Shown one piece after another: positions 47,601 to 54,809 of a stretch of 64,000 bases of DNA (the first letter of the stretch is position 1; every line of letters begins with the position of its first letter). Under the pieces are notes generated by a model. That model was not told the origin of the DNA and ran no database searches. It saw only the letters and a list, made by a program, of their open reading frames with translations. Made by a program: the position numbers and the translations under genes. This DNA comes from Marinobacter azerbaijanicus (lineage in GTDB: Bacteria > Pseudomonadota > Gammaproteobacteria > Pseudomonadales > Oleiphilaceae): positions 372,001-436,000 of the forward strand of contig NZ_JASSVS010000003.1 in NCBI RefSeq assembly GCF_030250645.1, given 5' to 3'.

Positions 47601-47715
47601 CCGGATACTGGCGTATTTCCATTTCCATGGCTGCCCGCGCACCCAGCAACAGGATGAGCAGGCTGACCACCGTGGCAAGGACGGGGCGCTGAACGAATAT
47701 GTCGGTAAAACGCAT
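44626..47715 (-). CDS. RND efflux pump permease (HAE1 family)
   Basis: A 1029-residue inner-membrane proton-driven exporter. It starts MRFTDIFVQRPVLATVVSLLILLLG, the usual TM1. The proton-relay Asp pair is in AIGLVVDDAIIMVENVHRHIEEG, with twelve helices in two symmetrical halves and large periplasmic porter domains between. It forms a tripartite pump with the adjacent adaptor; no outer-membrane TolC-like gene is beside it. The substrate range is not predictable. The start overlaps the adaptor stop by 1 bp. Confidence 0.94.
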   Translation of the reverse strand: MRFTDIFVQRPVLATVVSLLILLLGARAAMEMEIRQYPELESTTVTITTAYPGASSDLVKGFITTPLQQAIAEASGIDYLTSTSSQGRSTIEAKMVLNYDANAALAEIQAKVASQRNVLPAEAQDPVITSTTGDSTALMYIAFYSDELKVPQITDYLTRVVQPKLQALSGVGKADLLGRKFALRVWLDPERLSAVDMTPREVVDVLLRNNYQAAVGNTEGKYTKISMTSDTDVGDPEQFKDLVVKESDGSLIRLSDIARVELGSETYDQLALYKGQPATYVAIELSPGANPLTVAERVKDELPGIESQLPSGLNVRLAYDASDFIDNSINEVIKTLLEAMGIVLVVVFLCLGSVRAAVVPSVAVPLSLIGGAFVMLMMGFSLNLLTLLSMVLAIGLVVDDAIIMVENVHRHIEEGESRFNAAINGAREMATPIIAMTTTLVAVYAPIGFMGGLVGSLFTEFAFTLAGTVVISGIVALTLSPMLSGKILKPHGNPGRFEQLVERSFNGLANGYKSALSSLMDTKSVVIFFAIVVLGSIYFMVSMSQNELAPTEDQGILFYQGTAAQTSTLDYLQEHGDEVQQRMSTVPGYNEDFMILGITAPNAVFGGFKMEPWGDRDISQFEAQPLLDKELKNVTGLQTAVFPRPSLPGSGGGLPFQFVITTGESYERLNDIANELQGKAMQSGNFMFLQKSIDFDRPVTQVKVDRDRVADLGLSMQDVGQTMSSMLGGGYINRFSMEGRSYQVIPQVDQEFRTDEQALNDYYIRADSGQLVPLSSVISFEKTVEPSQRTQFNQLNSLTLQGVIMPGVTVGDAMAFMENAADESFPQGFSYDYTGESRQFANQGSALVVTFFLSLLVIYLVLAAQFESWRDPFIILVSVPMSVAGAMAFIVLDFATMNIYTQVGLITLIGVVSKNGILIVEFANQLQVDRGLNKRDAVIEAAAIRLRPIIMTSLALIFAMVPLLIAVGPGAESRFAIGLTISTGLGIGTLFTIFVLPAFYILLGRDHHGSVADEYGNGDSGTAATVPSK

Positions 47716-48818
47716 TACTCGGACGCCTCCGCCGGCTTGTCGCTATCTTCCTGGATTTCGACTTTCTGTTCCGCGCGCAATCTCAGCAGGCCTTTGGATA
47801 CAACCTGCTCACCTTCTTCGAGGCCATCGGATATGGCGACACGCCCATCCTGGGTATCGCCGGTCTGCACCGTGCGGCGGTTCACAATCAGGTCGCCATC
47901 GTCATTTTCTTCCACAACGAAGACAAAATCGCCGTATGTATTGTAGGAAATGGCGGTGCGGGGCACGGTAATAACCTCGCGATCTTCCGGTTGGCGGGTA
48001 GCAATTGTTGCAAACATGCCGGGGCGAAGCAGGTTGTCCTCGTTGTCCAGCGTTGCGCGAATGCGCACTGTGCGGGTTTCAGGATTTACCGAGGTGTTGA
48101 TGGCGCTCACCTTACCTTTGAAGGTACGTTCAGGAACTGCGGCCACCGTTGCCACCACCTCAAAGCCCCGGTCAACCCTCGCCAGGTCTTTTTCGGAGAG
48201 GGTGTAGTCCACGTAGATCGGATTGAGCATGTTGATTTCGACAATGGGGGTGCCGGTACCGATGTACTCCCCCTGGTCAATCAGGCGCAGACCCAGTTTG
48301 CCGTCAAATGGCGCACGGATAACCTTCTTGCTCAGTTGGGCTTCAGATTCGTTAACCCTTGCCCTGGCGGCATCGAAGTTTGCCTTGGCTTCATCATACT
48401 GGGACTGGGAAACCGCCCGTTTGGGAAGTAGGTCAGAAACGCGCTTGAACTCCTGCTCAGCCAGTTGTGCCTCGGCACGACGCGTGCGCAATGCGGCTTC
48501 GTCAATGGCGGCGTCGAGGCGAATCAGCACGTCTCCCTGCTTGACGGTGTCACCGGATTCGAAGTTGATACGTTCGACAACGCCAGGGACTTCATTGGCC
48601 ACTTCAATGCCGTTGATGGCCTCAATACTGCCAACAGCCTTGATCGCGGGCGTCCACATTTCGGTGCGTGCCACGGTGGCCGAAATTATCGCCGGCGGCT
48701 GTGGCTGGGAAAACTGCTTTTCCATCTGACCAAACTGATAGAATTTGTAACCAAAGATGCCGCCAAGCACGACGCCGAGAAAAATGATTACAATCAGGAA
48801 GCGAGAGGCAGTGCGCAT
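47715..48818 (-). CDS. RND efflux periplasmic adaptor subunit
   Basis: A 367-residue membrane-fusion protein. An N-terminal anchor helix (FLIVIIFLGVVLGGIFGYKF) precedes the lipoyl half-motifs (VVERINFESGDTVKQGDVLIRLDAAIDEAALRTRRAEAQLAEQEFKRVSDLLPK). A helical hairpin and beta-barrel domain follow (VIRAPFDGKLGLRLIDQGEYIGTGTPIVEI). It links the permease to an outer-membrane channel. It is the first gene of adaptor-permease-DUF3301. No repressor gene is adjacent. Confidence 0.93.
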   Translation of the reverse strand: MRTASRFLIVIIFLGVVLGGIFGYKFYQFGQMEKQFSQPQPPAIISATVARTEMWTPAIKAVGSIEAINGIEVANEVPGVVERINFESGDTVKQGDVLIRLDAAIDEAALRTRRAEAQLAEQEFKRVSDLLPKRAVSQSQYDEAKANFDAARARVNESEAQLSKKVIRAPFDGKLGLRLIDQGEYIGTGTPIVEINMLNPIYVDYTLSEKDLARVDRGFEVVATVAAVPERTFKGKVSAINTSVNPETRTVRIRATLDNEDNLLRPGMFATIATRQPEDREVITVPRTAISYNTYGDFVFVVEENDDGDLIVNRRTVQTGDTQDGRVAISDGLEEGEQVVSKGLLRLRAEQKVEIQEDSDKPAEASE

Positions 48819-49136
48819 AGTTCAGGTCCTGGGTCGTATGTCCGTTACAGGTGATCGTGTTAGCTTTGCAGGCTCCTGGTCCCCGTTTGAGGGGCGGAGG
48901 TGCCCGGCGCGCCGGGGACTGTGTTGGCGTGATATCGTCAACAAATGATAAAGAATAGCATCCTATACAAGCCGAAGGGGCCCTGTCACTTATTTGTCAG
49001 TAAAAGTGCGTACAATTACTGCGCTCCCCCGCCCGGATACAGGGCTTGAGAGGTGGTGTCCTGAAATTCGGCCTATTGAGAGTTAACCACACACAAATGA
49101 CATCTTTACGACCCCGGCATCAATAAGGATTGGCGA
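48819..49136. other. divergent intergenic region, efflux adaptor / J-domain gene
   Basis: A 318-bp region without a gene that I can support. It contains CGGCGCGCCGGGG-type GC-rich sequence near 48905, an AT-rich stretch at 48945-49015 with TACAAT (about 49009) as a possible -10 box for the rightward gene, and AAGGATTGGCGA before the ATG at 49137 as its ribosome site. No operator palindrome for the efflux operon is evident. Confidence 0.35.
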
Positions 49137-49643
49137 ATGCAGTGGATTCTTGGTATTGCCCTGGCAGCTGCCGTTTTTATTATCCTCAAGCAGTGGGGCG
49201 CCTTAACGCCTGAAAAGAAAAAAGCCGCGACCTGGAAGATTCTGCTGGTAACAGGTGCTGCCCTGCTGCTGTTCATGGTGCTGACCGGCCGGGTTCACGT
49301 GCTGACTGCAGCGGTCGCCGCCCTGCTGCCCCTGCTGAGGAAGGTGCCGGCGTTACTCAGGTTTGCCCCCATGGTCCGTCGTGTGTTCGGGCAGCCCCTG
49401 AACCATGAGGCACACGATAGCGGGAGCGGGGAGAGCCGCCATCAGCCAGCAGACAGTTCTGGCAACATGTCGGTAAAGGAAGCGTGCGAGATTCTGGGTG
49501 TTGAACCGGACTGCGCTGAAGAAGTCATCATCCAGGCCCATAGGCGGTTGATACAGAAGCTCCACCCCGACCGGGGCGGCAATGATTACCTGGCCGCCAA
49601 GATCAATGAGGCCAAGAGTGTCCTGCTTAAAAGCCGGGCCTGA
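49137..49643 (+). CDS. membrane-anchored J-domain protein
   Basis: A 168-residue protein. Two hydrophobic helices (QWILGIALAAAVFIILKQWG and WKILLVTGAALLLFMVLTG) and a further apolar stretch lie in the first 80 residues. A C-terminal J domain (about 110-168) has ACEILGVEPDCAEEVIIQAHRRLIQKLHPDRGGNDYLAAKINEAKSVLL. The HPD motif is intact. The topology resembles TIM14/Pam18-like or DnaJ-family membrane co-chaperones in bacteria of unknown client. It is convergent with the secretin-like gene (6 bp between stops). Confidence 0.82.
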   Translation: MQWILGIALAAAVFIILKQWGALTPEKKKAATWKILLVTGAALLLFMVLTGRVHVLTAAVAALLPLLRKVPALLRFAPMVRRVFGQPLNHEAHDSGSGESRHQPADSSGNMSVKEACEILGVEPDCAEEVIIQAHRRLIQKLHPDRGGNDYLAAKINEAKSVLLKSRA

Positions 49644-49649
49644 CCGCAA

Positions 49650-50435
49650 TCAGAGTACTTCAACCCTCACTTCGAACGCCTGATTCTCACGACTGCTGCC
49701 GCCGGTCTGATAGGTAATGCCCGATTGCTCTCCGGCCCGCCGCTGACGGGTGCTGCCAAGCTCAACCCACTGACCGGGTTCCACCCGGCGGATCGTCATC
49801 ACGGCTTCGGTTTCGTAACCGGGCAGGTCACCCTCCGGATCTTCCTCGAAGGAGACGATGTTCAGTTCAATGGCTTCATCTGAGATAACCTGTGGGCTGA
49901 CCAGAAAACCGCTGCGGGTTTCGATCTGGTCCAGAAACGCTGCCGGGTTGCGGCCACCACGAATGGCCACGGGAACGGTGCGGACCTGTCCGGCAGTAAT
50001 GTGGGCGGACTGCCCGTCCTGCACCACCAGTGTACGCTCCTGGTTGCGGCGCGTGGTGGTGACCTTGCGCTCCGCCTTTACACTGACCTGATTGTTGCTG
50101 ACGGAAATGCCACCGCCACCGCTCTTCGCATCGATATTGTGGCGGGACCGGACGGTAATGCGCATCTGCGCGGGAGCCACGTCCATGGTTTCCACCAGCA
50201 TGCCGATCTCGTCCAGTACATCGGGTTCGCCGCGCACGACCATTTGCTGCCCGCGGGCGGTAATGGACACCTGTCCCTCGGGGTACAGTTCCCGGATCTG
50301 TTGGGCAACGCTGTCTGCGGATCGTTGACTCATCTGGTAGGTGCGGGCTTCGGGCGCTGCCGCAATGAAGCCTGAAAACAGCAATAGTATCAGCGATAAG
50401 GAGAGAGTGACCGGTCGGACAATTGCCGCTTGCAT
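49650..50435 (-). CDS. stand-alone secretin-like periplasmic protein
   Basis: A 261-residue exported protein with a signal peptide (VTLSLSLILLLFSGFIAAA). Its first part (YQMSQRSADSVAQQIRELYPEGQVSITARGQQMVVRGEPDVLDEIGMLVETMDVAP) resembles the N1/NolW-type ring domain of secretins. The second half (FLVSPQVISDEAIELNIVSFEED, MTIRRVEPGQWVELG) resembles part of the secretin core. It lacks the length for a full secretin pore of more than 500 residues, and no type II or IV pilus genes adjoin. A function is not assignable. Confidence 0.65.
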   Translation of the reverse strand: MQAAIVRPVTLSLSLILLLFSGFIAAAPEARTYQMSQRSADSVAQQIRELYPEGQVSITARGQQMVVRGEPDVLDEIGMLVETMDVAPAQMRITVRSRHNIDAKSGGGGISVSNNQVSVKAERKVTTTRRNQERTLVVQDGQSAHITAGQVRTVPVAIRGGRNPAAFLDQIETRSGFLVSPQVISDEAIELNIVSFEEDPEGDLPGYETEAVMTIRRVEPGQWVELGSTRQRRAGEQSGITYQTGGSSRENQAFEVRVEVL

Positions 50436-50490
50436 GGATGACCCCGTTCAGGTGTGTAATCGCAAAATCTGGAAAAACCGGATTTACGGG

Positions 50491-50520
50491 TTGCAAAGCC
50501 GGAAACCGGAGAGATATATT
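50491..50520 (+). promoter_or_regulatory. promoter of the DAHP-synthase leader transcript
   Basis: TTGCAA (50491-50496), an 18-bp spacer and TATATT (50515-50520) match the sigma70 boxes at 4/6 and 5/6. The start would be near 50527, about 60 nt before the leader peptide ATG. This places promoter, leader ORF, hairpins and structural gene in the usual attenuator order. Confidence 0.5.
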
Positions 50521-50587
50521 GGAAAGCATGAAGACCACACACACGACCTGTCAATTGAATGTTCTGCAAGCTTTCGGTGAGAAACCG

Positions 50588-50665
50588 ATGGCGGCTGTCG
50601 CTGCTGTGTTTTTCTGGTGGTTTGGTTATGGCTTTTATTTTAGCCAGAGCCCGGGCCGCCCATAG
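50588..50665 (+). CDS. aromatic-amino-acid leader peptide of DAHP synthase
   Basis: A 25-codon ORF with GGTGAG 6 nt before its ATG. Residues 8-18 are FFWWFGYGFYF: five Phe, two Trp and two Tyr among eleven residues. It ends 132 nt before the DAHP synthase start and is followed by two hairpins, the second a terminator. The arrangement is that of a ribosome-mediated attenuator that senses charging of all three aromatic tRNAs. An in-frame ATG at 50528 would give a 45-residue form but lies almost on the predicted transcript start. Confidence 0.78.
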   Translation: MAAVAAVFFWWFGYGFYFSQSPGRP

Positions 50666-50692
50666 GATCTTCATCGACCGAATAACGAGGAA

Positions 50693-50764
50693 GGCAGCCC
50701 GGCAGAAACCCAGGCTGCCACCGGACTCAAAAAGCCCCGACTGGTAGCCCAGCCGGGGCTTTTT
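50693..50764 (+). terminator. attenuator hairpins before DAHP synthase
   Basis: A first hairpin pairs GGCAGCC (50693-50699) with GGCTGCC (50713-50719). The second pairs AAAAAGCCCCG (50729-50739) with CGGGGCTTTTT (50754-50764), extended by CTGG/CCAG inside, giving a GC stem and T-run. It lies 33 nt before the DAHP synthase ATG, where it would stop transcription when the leader is translated freely. GGCTTTT within the leader-coding sequence could pair with AAAAGCC of the terminator arm; a fold calculation is needed to confirm the alternative structure. Confidence 0.72.
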
Positions 50765-50797
50765 AGATTCTGACACAGGGAAACGGGAACATTGACC

Positions 50798-51856
50798 ATG
50801 AACATGTCGCTGAACATCGAGACACCGAATGACGTAAGCGAGCCGTTAAAGGCAGAGCCGGCCACCAGGGAGATCCCGCTGCCAACGCCGGCGGAACTTC
50901 GGGCCAGCCTGCCGGTATCCGCCCAGGTGCAGGCGCAGATACACCGCCACCGGGAAGCTATCCGCCGGGTCCTGAGCGGCAAGGACTCGAGAATGCTGGT
51001 GGTTGTCGGCCCCTGCTCCATACACGACGAAGTGGCCGCGCTGGAGTATGGTGAAAAACTAAAGACGCTGGCGGACGAAGTCAGTGACCGTTTCCTGATC
51101 ATCATGCGCGCCTACCTGGAAAAACCCCGTACCACCGTTGGCTGGAAAGGCCTGCTTTACGACCCGGAGCGCACCGGCACCGGCGACCTCAACGAAGGCC
51201 TGCTGCGTTCCCGCCGGTTGCTGCTGAACCTGTCAGACATGGGCCTGCCCCTGGCCACCGAAGCCCTGAGCCCCTTCGCCATGGACTACCTGGGTGACCT
51301 GGTAAGCTGGACCGCCATTGGCGCCCGCACTACCGAATCCCAGGTGCATCGGGAACTGGTCAGTGGCTTGCTGATGCCAACCGGGTTCAAAAACGGTACC
51401 GATGGCAGCATTGGCGTGGCTATTAATGCCATGAAGTCCGCGGCACACCCTCATCACCGTTTCGGGGTAGGGAGTAATGGCGCTCCGGCGATGATCACTA
51501 CCGAGGGCAATTCTGATACGCATCTGGTTTTGCGGGGTGGACGTGGTATCACGAACTATGACAATGAGAGTGTCCGCGAGGCCATGGATGCCCTGTCCAG
51601 TGCCGGTGTTTCTGCTTCAGTAATGATCGATTGCAGCCATGACAATGCCCAGAAACGAGCTGAGCGACAGATTGATATTGCGAGGGAAGTAATGGCTCAG
51701 AAACGCGCGGGTAATTCACAGATCGTCGGTTTGATGCTGGAAAGTTTTCTCGAAGAAGGCCGCCAGAATGACAGTGACGATTTGCTCTACGGATGCTCCC
51801 TGACCGATCCTTGTATCAGTTGGGAGCAAACAGAAGAGTTGTTGCGTAGCCTGTGA
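50798..51856 (+). CDS. aroF: 3-deoxy-7-phosphoheptulonate (DAHP) synthase, class I
   Basis: A 352-residue enzyme that condenses PEP and erythrose-4-P, the first step of the shikimate pathway. It matches the E. coli AroF/AroG/AroH type: VVVGPCSIHDEVAALEYGEKL, MRAYLEKPRTTVGWKGLLYDP, ARTTESQVHRELVSGLLMPTGFKNGTDGS, MIDCSHDN and GLMLESFLEEGRQ. Metal and PEP ligands look intact. Which paralogue it is (Phe-, Tyr- or Trp-inhibited) cannot be told. The ATG at 50798 has GGGA 9 nt upstream; a TTG at 50792 is less likely. The leader peptide and attenuator precede it. Confidence 0.93.
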   Translation: MNMSLNIETPNDVSEPLKAEPATREIPLPTPAELRASLPVSAQVQAQIHRHREAIRRVLSGKDSRMLVVVGPCSIHDEVAALEYGEKLKTLADEVSDRFLIIMRAYLEKPRTTVGWKGLLYDPERTGTGDLNEGLLRSRRLLLNLSDMGLPLATEALSPFAMDYLGDLVSWTAIGARTTESQVHRELVSGLLMPTGFKNGTDGSIGVAINAMKSAAHPHHRFGVGSNGAPAMITTEGNSDTHLVLRGGRGITNYDNESVREAMDALSSAGVSASVMIDCSHDNAQKRAERQIDIAREVMAQKRAGNSQIVGLMLESFLEEGRQNDSDDLLYGCSLTDPCISWEQTEELLRSL

Positions 51857-51876
51857 ATCAGGCACTGGTGCATGCA

Positions 51877-51981
51877 CCGGTCTGTAGGCTTCTTCCAGAA
51901 CACGCCCGTAAATACGTCCATGTAGGGCTCGGTCGCGCCATCCCTGGCGCTCCACGGTTCTGGAAGAAGCCTACAGACCGG
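51877..51981 (+). repeat. variable-arm twin-hairpin element, copy F
   Basis: Perfect 25-bp inverted arms (51877-51901 and 51957-51981) enclose a 55-nt core starting ACGCCCGTAAATACGTCCAT. The first hairpin is TACG-TCCA-TGTA. The second is GCGCCA-TCCC-TGGCGC (51935-51950), with an arm sequence different from copies A-E. It lies between the convergent DAHP synthase and LysE-family genes. Confidence 0.86.
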
Positions 51982-52019
51982 CGCCCGGGACCTGGTCGGT
52001 TTGCCCTGGGCATTTCAGG

Positions 52020-52685
52020 TCACTCTTTAACCTGATTAACCTGAATGCTTCCCTCTCCGGAAACCGTTGAAAACAGCAACTGCCCTGCAAGCACAAGCAA
52101 TACACCTCCCATCAGCCGGTCCAGCCAGTATCCGAAGCGGTTAAAACCCTTGCGGATCTGCGGCAGCGTGAAGAACACCGCTACCGCCATGAACCACAGT
52201 CCCGTTGCTACCGCCATGTAGATGCCGTAGGCGGACTGGATGGCAATCGGTGTACCGGGACTGATGATCACAGAGAACAGCGAAACGAAAAACAGGGTTG
52301 CCTTCGGATTCAGGGCATTGGTGAGAAAACCGAGGCGATACGCTGCCAGGCCGGATTGTTGTTCCACATTAGCGGTTTCCACATGAACGCTCCCGGCTTT
52401 CGAGCGTAAACACTGGATTGCGATCCAGGTGAGGTACAGGGCGCCCACCACTTTCAGAATGCTGAACAGCACCAGGGATTGCTGGATGATCAGGCCAATG
52501 CCAAGCAGGGAATATCCCACATGAATCAGAATGCCGGTACCAATGCCGAAGGCTGTCAGCAGGGCATTGCGGCGGCTTTGGCACAGCGCCTGACGGAGCA
52601 TTACGGCAAAGTCCGGGCCGGGGCTGGCGACGGCGAGGAAGTGGACAATGGCGACGGTGATGAACTCTGGCCAGTAGTCATGCAT
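52020..52685 (-). CDS. LysE/RhtB-family amino-acid exporter
   Basis: A 221-residue inner-membrane protein with about six helices. The family signature is FLAVASPGPDFAVMLRQALCQSRRNALLTAFGIGTGILIHVGYSLLG, and FLTNALNPKATLFFVSLFSVII carries the conserved NPK motif. Such proteins export amino acids or small metabolites; the substrate is unknown. It is convergent with DAHP synthase across element F, so it is not part of that operon. Confidence 0.88.
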   Translation of the reverse strand: MHDYWPEFITVAIVHFLAVASPGPDFAVMLRQALCQSRRNALLTAFGIGTGILIHVGYSLLGIGLIIQQSLVLFSILKVVGALYLTWIAIQCLRSKAGSVHVETANVEQQSGLAAYRLGFLTNALNPKATLFFVSLFSVIISPGTPIAIQSAYGIYMAVATGLWFMAVAVFFTLPQIRKGFNRFGYWLDRLMGGVLLVLAGQLLFSTVSGEGSIQVNQVKE

Positions 52686-52857
52686 GGGTATCGGGTTCCT
52701 GTCAGATTTCGGACAGGCGTCAGTCTAAAAGCCGTTGCCTGAAAAGTCCTGTGCAGGATGCAATTATTTGCCAGAGCTGGAATTGACCCGTGACTGGAAT
52801 TCACTCCTATACTCAGGCAAGACAGTGACAATCAAAGGCGCGCCAGGAGTTGTGAAA

Positions 52858-54300
52858 GTGGATAAACGAAAGGTAGATATCGCAATTATCGGAGCGGGCA
52901 CGGCCGGCATGGGAGCCTATCGTGCCGCCCGCAAACACACGGACAACGTGGTGATGATTGAGGGCGGTCCCTATGGGACGACCTGTGCGAGGGTTGGCTG
53001 TATGCCCAGCAAACTGTTAATCGCCGCTGCAGACAGCGCTCACCAGGTGACCAGGGCTTCCCTGTTCGGTATTTATCCCGGCGATGTCCGGATCGATGGC
53101 AAAGCGGTCATGGATAGGGTCCGGAGAGAGCGGGACCGATTTGTGGGCTTTGTTGTGGACGCGGTGGAAGGCTTTCCTGAACAGCATCGCCTGCGGGGGC
53201 ACGCGCGGTTCCTGTCACCGCACCGTATCATGGTGGGCAACAGTCTGGAGGTGGAAGCCTCAAGGGTTGTTATCGCAACCGGATCCCGTGCGAACGTTCC
53301 CGGTTTCCTCAAGGACGCCAAAGACAGGCTGGTGGTAAACGATGACCTGTTTGACTGGGATGACCTTCCTCAGTCAGTGGCGGTGTTCGGGCCCGGCATC
53401 ATTGGCCTGGAACTGGGGCAGGCGCTTAGCCGGCTTGGAGTGCGGGTTCGGATGTTCGGTGTCAGTGGTGGTGTTGGGCCGCTGCAGGAGGAGGCCATTC
53501 GCAAATATGCGTTAAAGTGTTTTAACGAGGAATTTCCCCTGGATGCGGATTCCAGTGTGCAATCCGTGGAAAGAACGGCTGAGGGTGTCAGTATCCGGTT
53601 TACTGATCCTGATCGCGGTGAAATGACGGAAACCTTCGACTATCTGCTGGCGGCTACGGGCCGGCGTCCGAATGTGGATGGGCTGGACATCCAGAATGCC
53701 GATATTGCCCAGGATGACCGTGGCTCTCCCCTGTTTGACCCCTACACACTCCAGTGCGGTGACAGCCACATTTTTATCGCTGGCGATGCCAATAACGAGG
53801 TTCCTTTGCTCCACGAGGCGGCCGACGAGGGGCGTATCGCGGGCAACAATGCTGCACTTTATCCGGAGGTGCGGGCTGGACTGCGGAGGGTGCCTCTGGG
53901 AATTGTTTTTACCGACCCGCAAATTGCCATCGTAGGTATGACCGTCAAGGAAGTCGATGAACGGTGCCGGGGATGTTATGCCATTGGCGAAGTGTCGTTT
54001 GAAGGCCAGGGACGTAGCCGCGTCATCGGAGCCAACAAAGGATTGCTGCACGTCTACGGCGAACGGGGCAGCGGTCTGTTTCTCGGGGCGGAGATGTTCG
54101 GGCCTGCCGCTGAGCACCTTGGACACCTTCTGGCCTGGGCGGCACAGAAACGCATGACCGTAAGTGAAATGCTGGATATGCCGTTTTACCACCCCGTGAT
54201 CGAAGAAGGGTTGCGTACCGCGCTGCGCGACCTCAACCGCAAGCTGGATATCGGGCCGCAACCGATCGATCATTGTCTCGATTGTGGCCCGGGCGGCTAG
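52858..54300 (+). CDS. dihydrolipoyl dehydrogenase-like flavoprotein
   Basis: A 480-residue class I pyridine-nucleotide disulfide oxidoreductase. The FAD motif is [17 protein letters not shown], and the redox disulfide is in [19 protein letters not shown]. The NAD-binding stretch is [47 protein letters not shown] follows, and the C-terminal [14 protein letters not shown] carries the His-Glu pair. It is not next to 2-oxoacid dehydrogenase genes, so its partner is unknown. Start GTG 52858 has AGGAG 8 nt upstream; the longer open frame is not supported by a ribosome site. Confidence 0.87.
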   Translation: MDKRKVDIAIIGAGTAGMGAYRAARKHTDNVVMIEGGPYGTTCARVGCMPSKLLIAAADSAHQVTRASLFGIYPGDVRIDGKAVMDRVRRERDRFVGFVVDAVEGFPEQHRLRGHARFLSPHRIMVGNSLEVEASRVVIATGSRANVPGFLKDAKDRLVVNDDLFDWDDLPQSVAVFGPGIIGLELGQALSRLGVRVRMFGVSGGVGPLQEEAIRKYALKCFNEEFPLDADSSVQSVERTAEGVSIRFTDPDRGEMTETFDYLLAATGRRPNVDGLDIQNADIAQDDRGSPLFDPYTLQCGDSHIFIAGDANNEVPLLHEAADEGRIAGNNAALYPEVRAGLRRVPLGIVFTDPQIAIVGMTVKEVDERCRGCYAIGEVSFEGQGRSRVIGANKGLLHVYGERGSGLFLGAEMFGPAAEHLGHLLAWAAQKRMTVSEMLDMPFYHPVIEEGLRTALRDLNRKLDIGPQPIDHCLDCGPGG

Positions 54301-54318
54301 TTGATAAGCGGCTCGTCT

Positions 54319-54585
54319 TCAGAAGCTTCTGGCCACGGAACGGTCGGAAGCATCCCTTGTAATCTGCTGCTTGCGGGCCCATATCTTCTCGTGGAAGAAA
54401 TAGGCAACGGTGTTGATCGCCGGTTCAACCATGGCAATCAGGCTACCTATCAGAATGTCGTCGGTGAGCAGATAAGCCACTGTAAACGCCACAGTAAAGT
54501 GTGTGATGGCAAAAGTGACGGTTTTCAGCAACGAGTTGTCACCCTTCGAACCATGGTCGTGGATAAACACCTTCAGGGTACTCAT
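54319..54585 (-). CDS. DUF2061 family membrane protein
   Basis: An 88-residue protein with two hydrophobic helices (LKTVTFAITHFTVAFTVAYLLT and ILIGSLIAMVEPAINTVAYFFHEKIW). The pattern R/K-S-x-x-K-T-x-(T/S)F plus EPxxNTVxYxxHExxW is the DUF2061 signature. The function is unknown. The ATG at 54585 has GGAG 6 nt upstream; an upstream in-frame ATG at 54630 lacks one. It is divergent from the Dps-like gene. Confidence 0.8.
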   Translation of the reverse strand: MSTLKVFIHDHGSKGDNSLLKTVTFAITHFTVAFTVAYLLTDDILIGSLIAMVEPAINTVAYFFHEKIWARKQQITRDASDRSVARSF

Positions 54586-54631
54586 GGCCAGCTCCGCGTA
54601 TTTGATGACTATCGTTCCATTTAATAGCAAG

Positions 54632-54646
54632 TGAGAATTATTTTTA
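54632..54646. promoter_or_regulatory. possible Fur box
   Basis: TGAGAATTATTTTTA matches the 7-1-7 Fur half-site pattern TGATAAT-N-ATTATCA at 11 of 14 specified positions. It lies in the AT-rich divergent region between the DUF2061 and Dps-like genes. Iron regulation would make sense for a ferritin-fold protein, but in such AT-rich DNA a match of this quality can arise by chance. Confidence 0.3.
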
Positions 54647-54740
54647 AATAAATTGTGTGAAGGAATCTAATAGGATCAGGCTATCTGAAAGAAAAGCCTG
54701 ACCTTATATAAAAGCTATCGTAAACATTTAATCACTAAAT

Positions 54741-54769
54741 TTTATCTATTAGTAATATCTGGCTATGAT
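54741..54769 (+). promoter_or_regulatory. promoter of the Dps-like gene
   Basis: TTTATC (54741-54746), a 17-bp spacer and TATGAT (54764-54769) form a weak -35 with a good -10, preceded by GGC as in extended or stationary-phase promoters. The transcript would begin near 54776, 34 nt before the start codon, with AAGGAG as ribosome site. Confidence 0.4.
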
Positions 54770-54809
54770 TAATGTCAGAACATTCAGATAACTGTCAAGG
54801 AGACACGTT

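Noticed and set aside
50528..50587. Longer 45-residue leader peptide from ATG 50528
   Set aside because: The ATG lies about at the predicted transcript start and has a poorly spaced ribosome site; the ATG at 50588 has GGTGAG at 6 nt.
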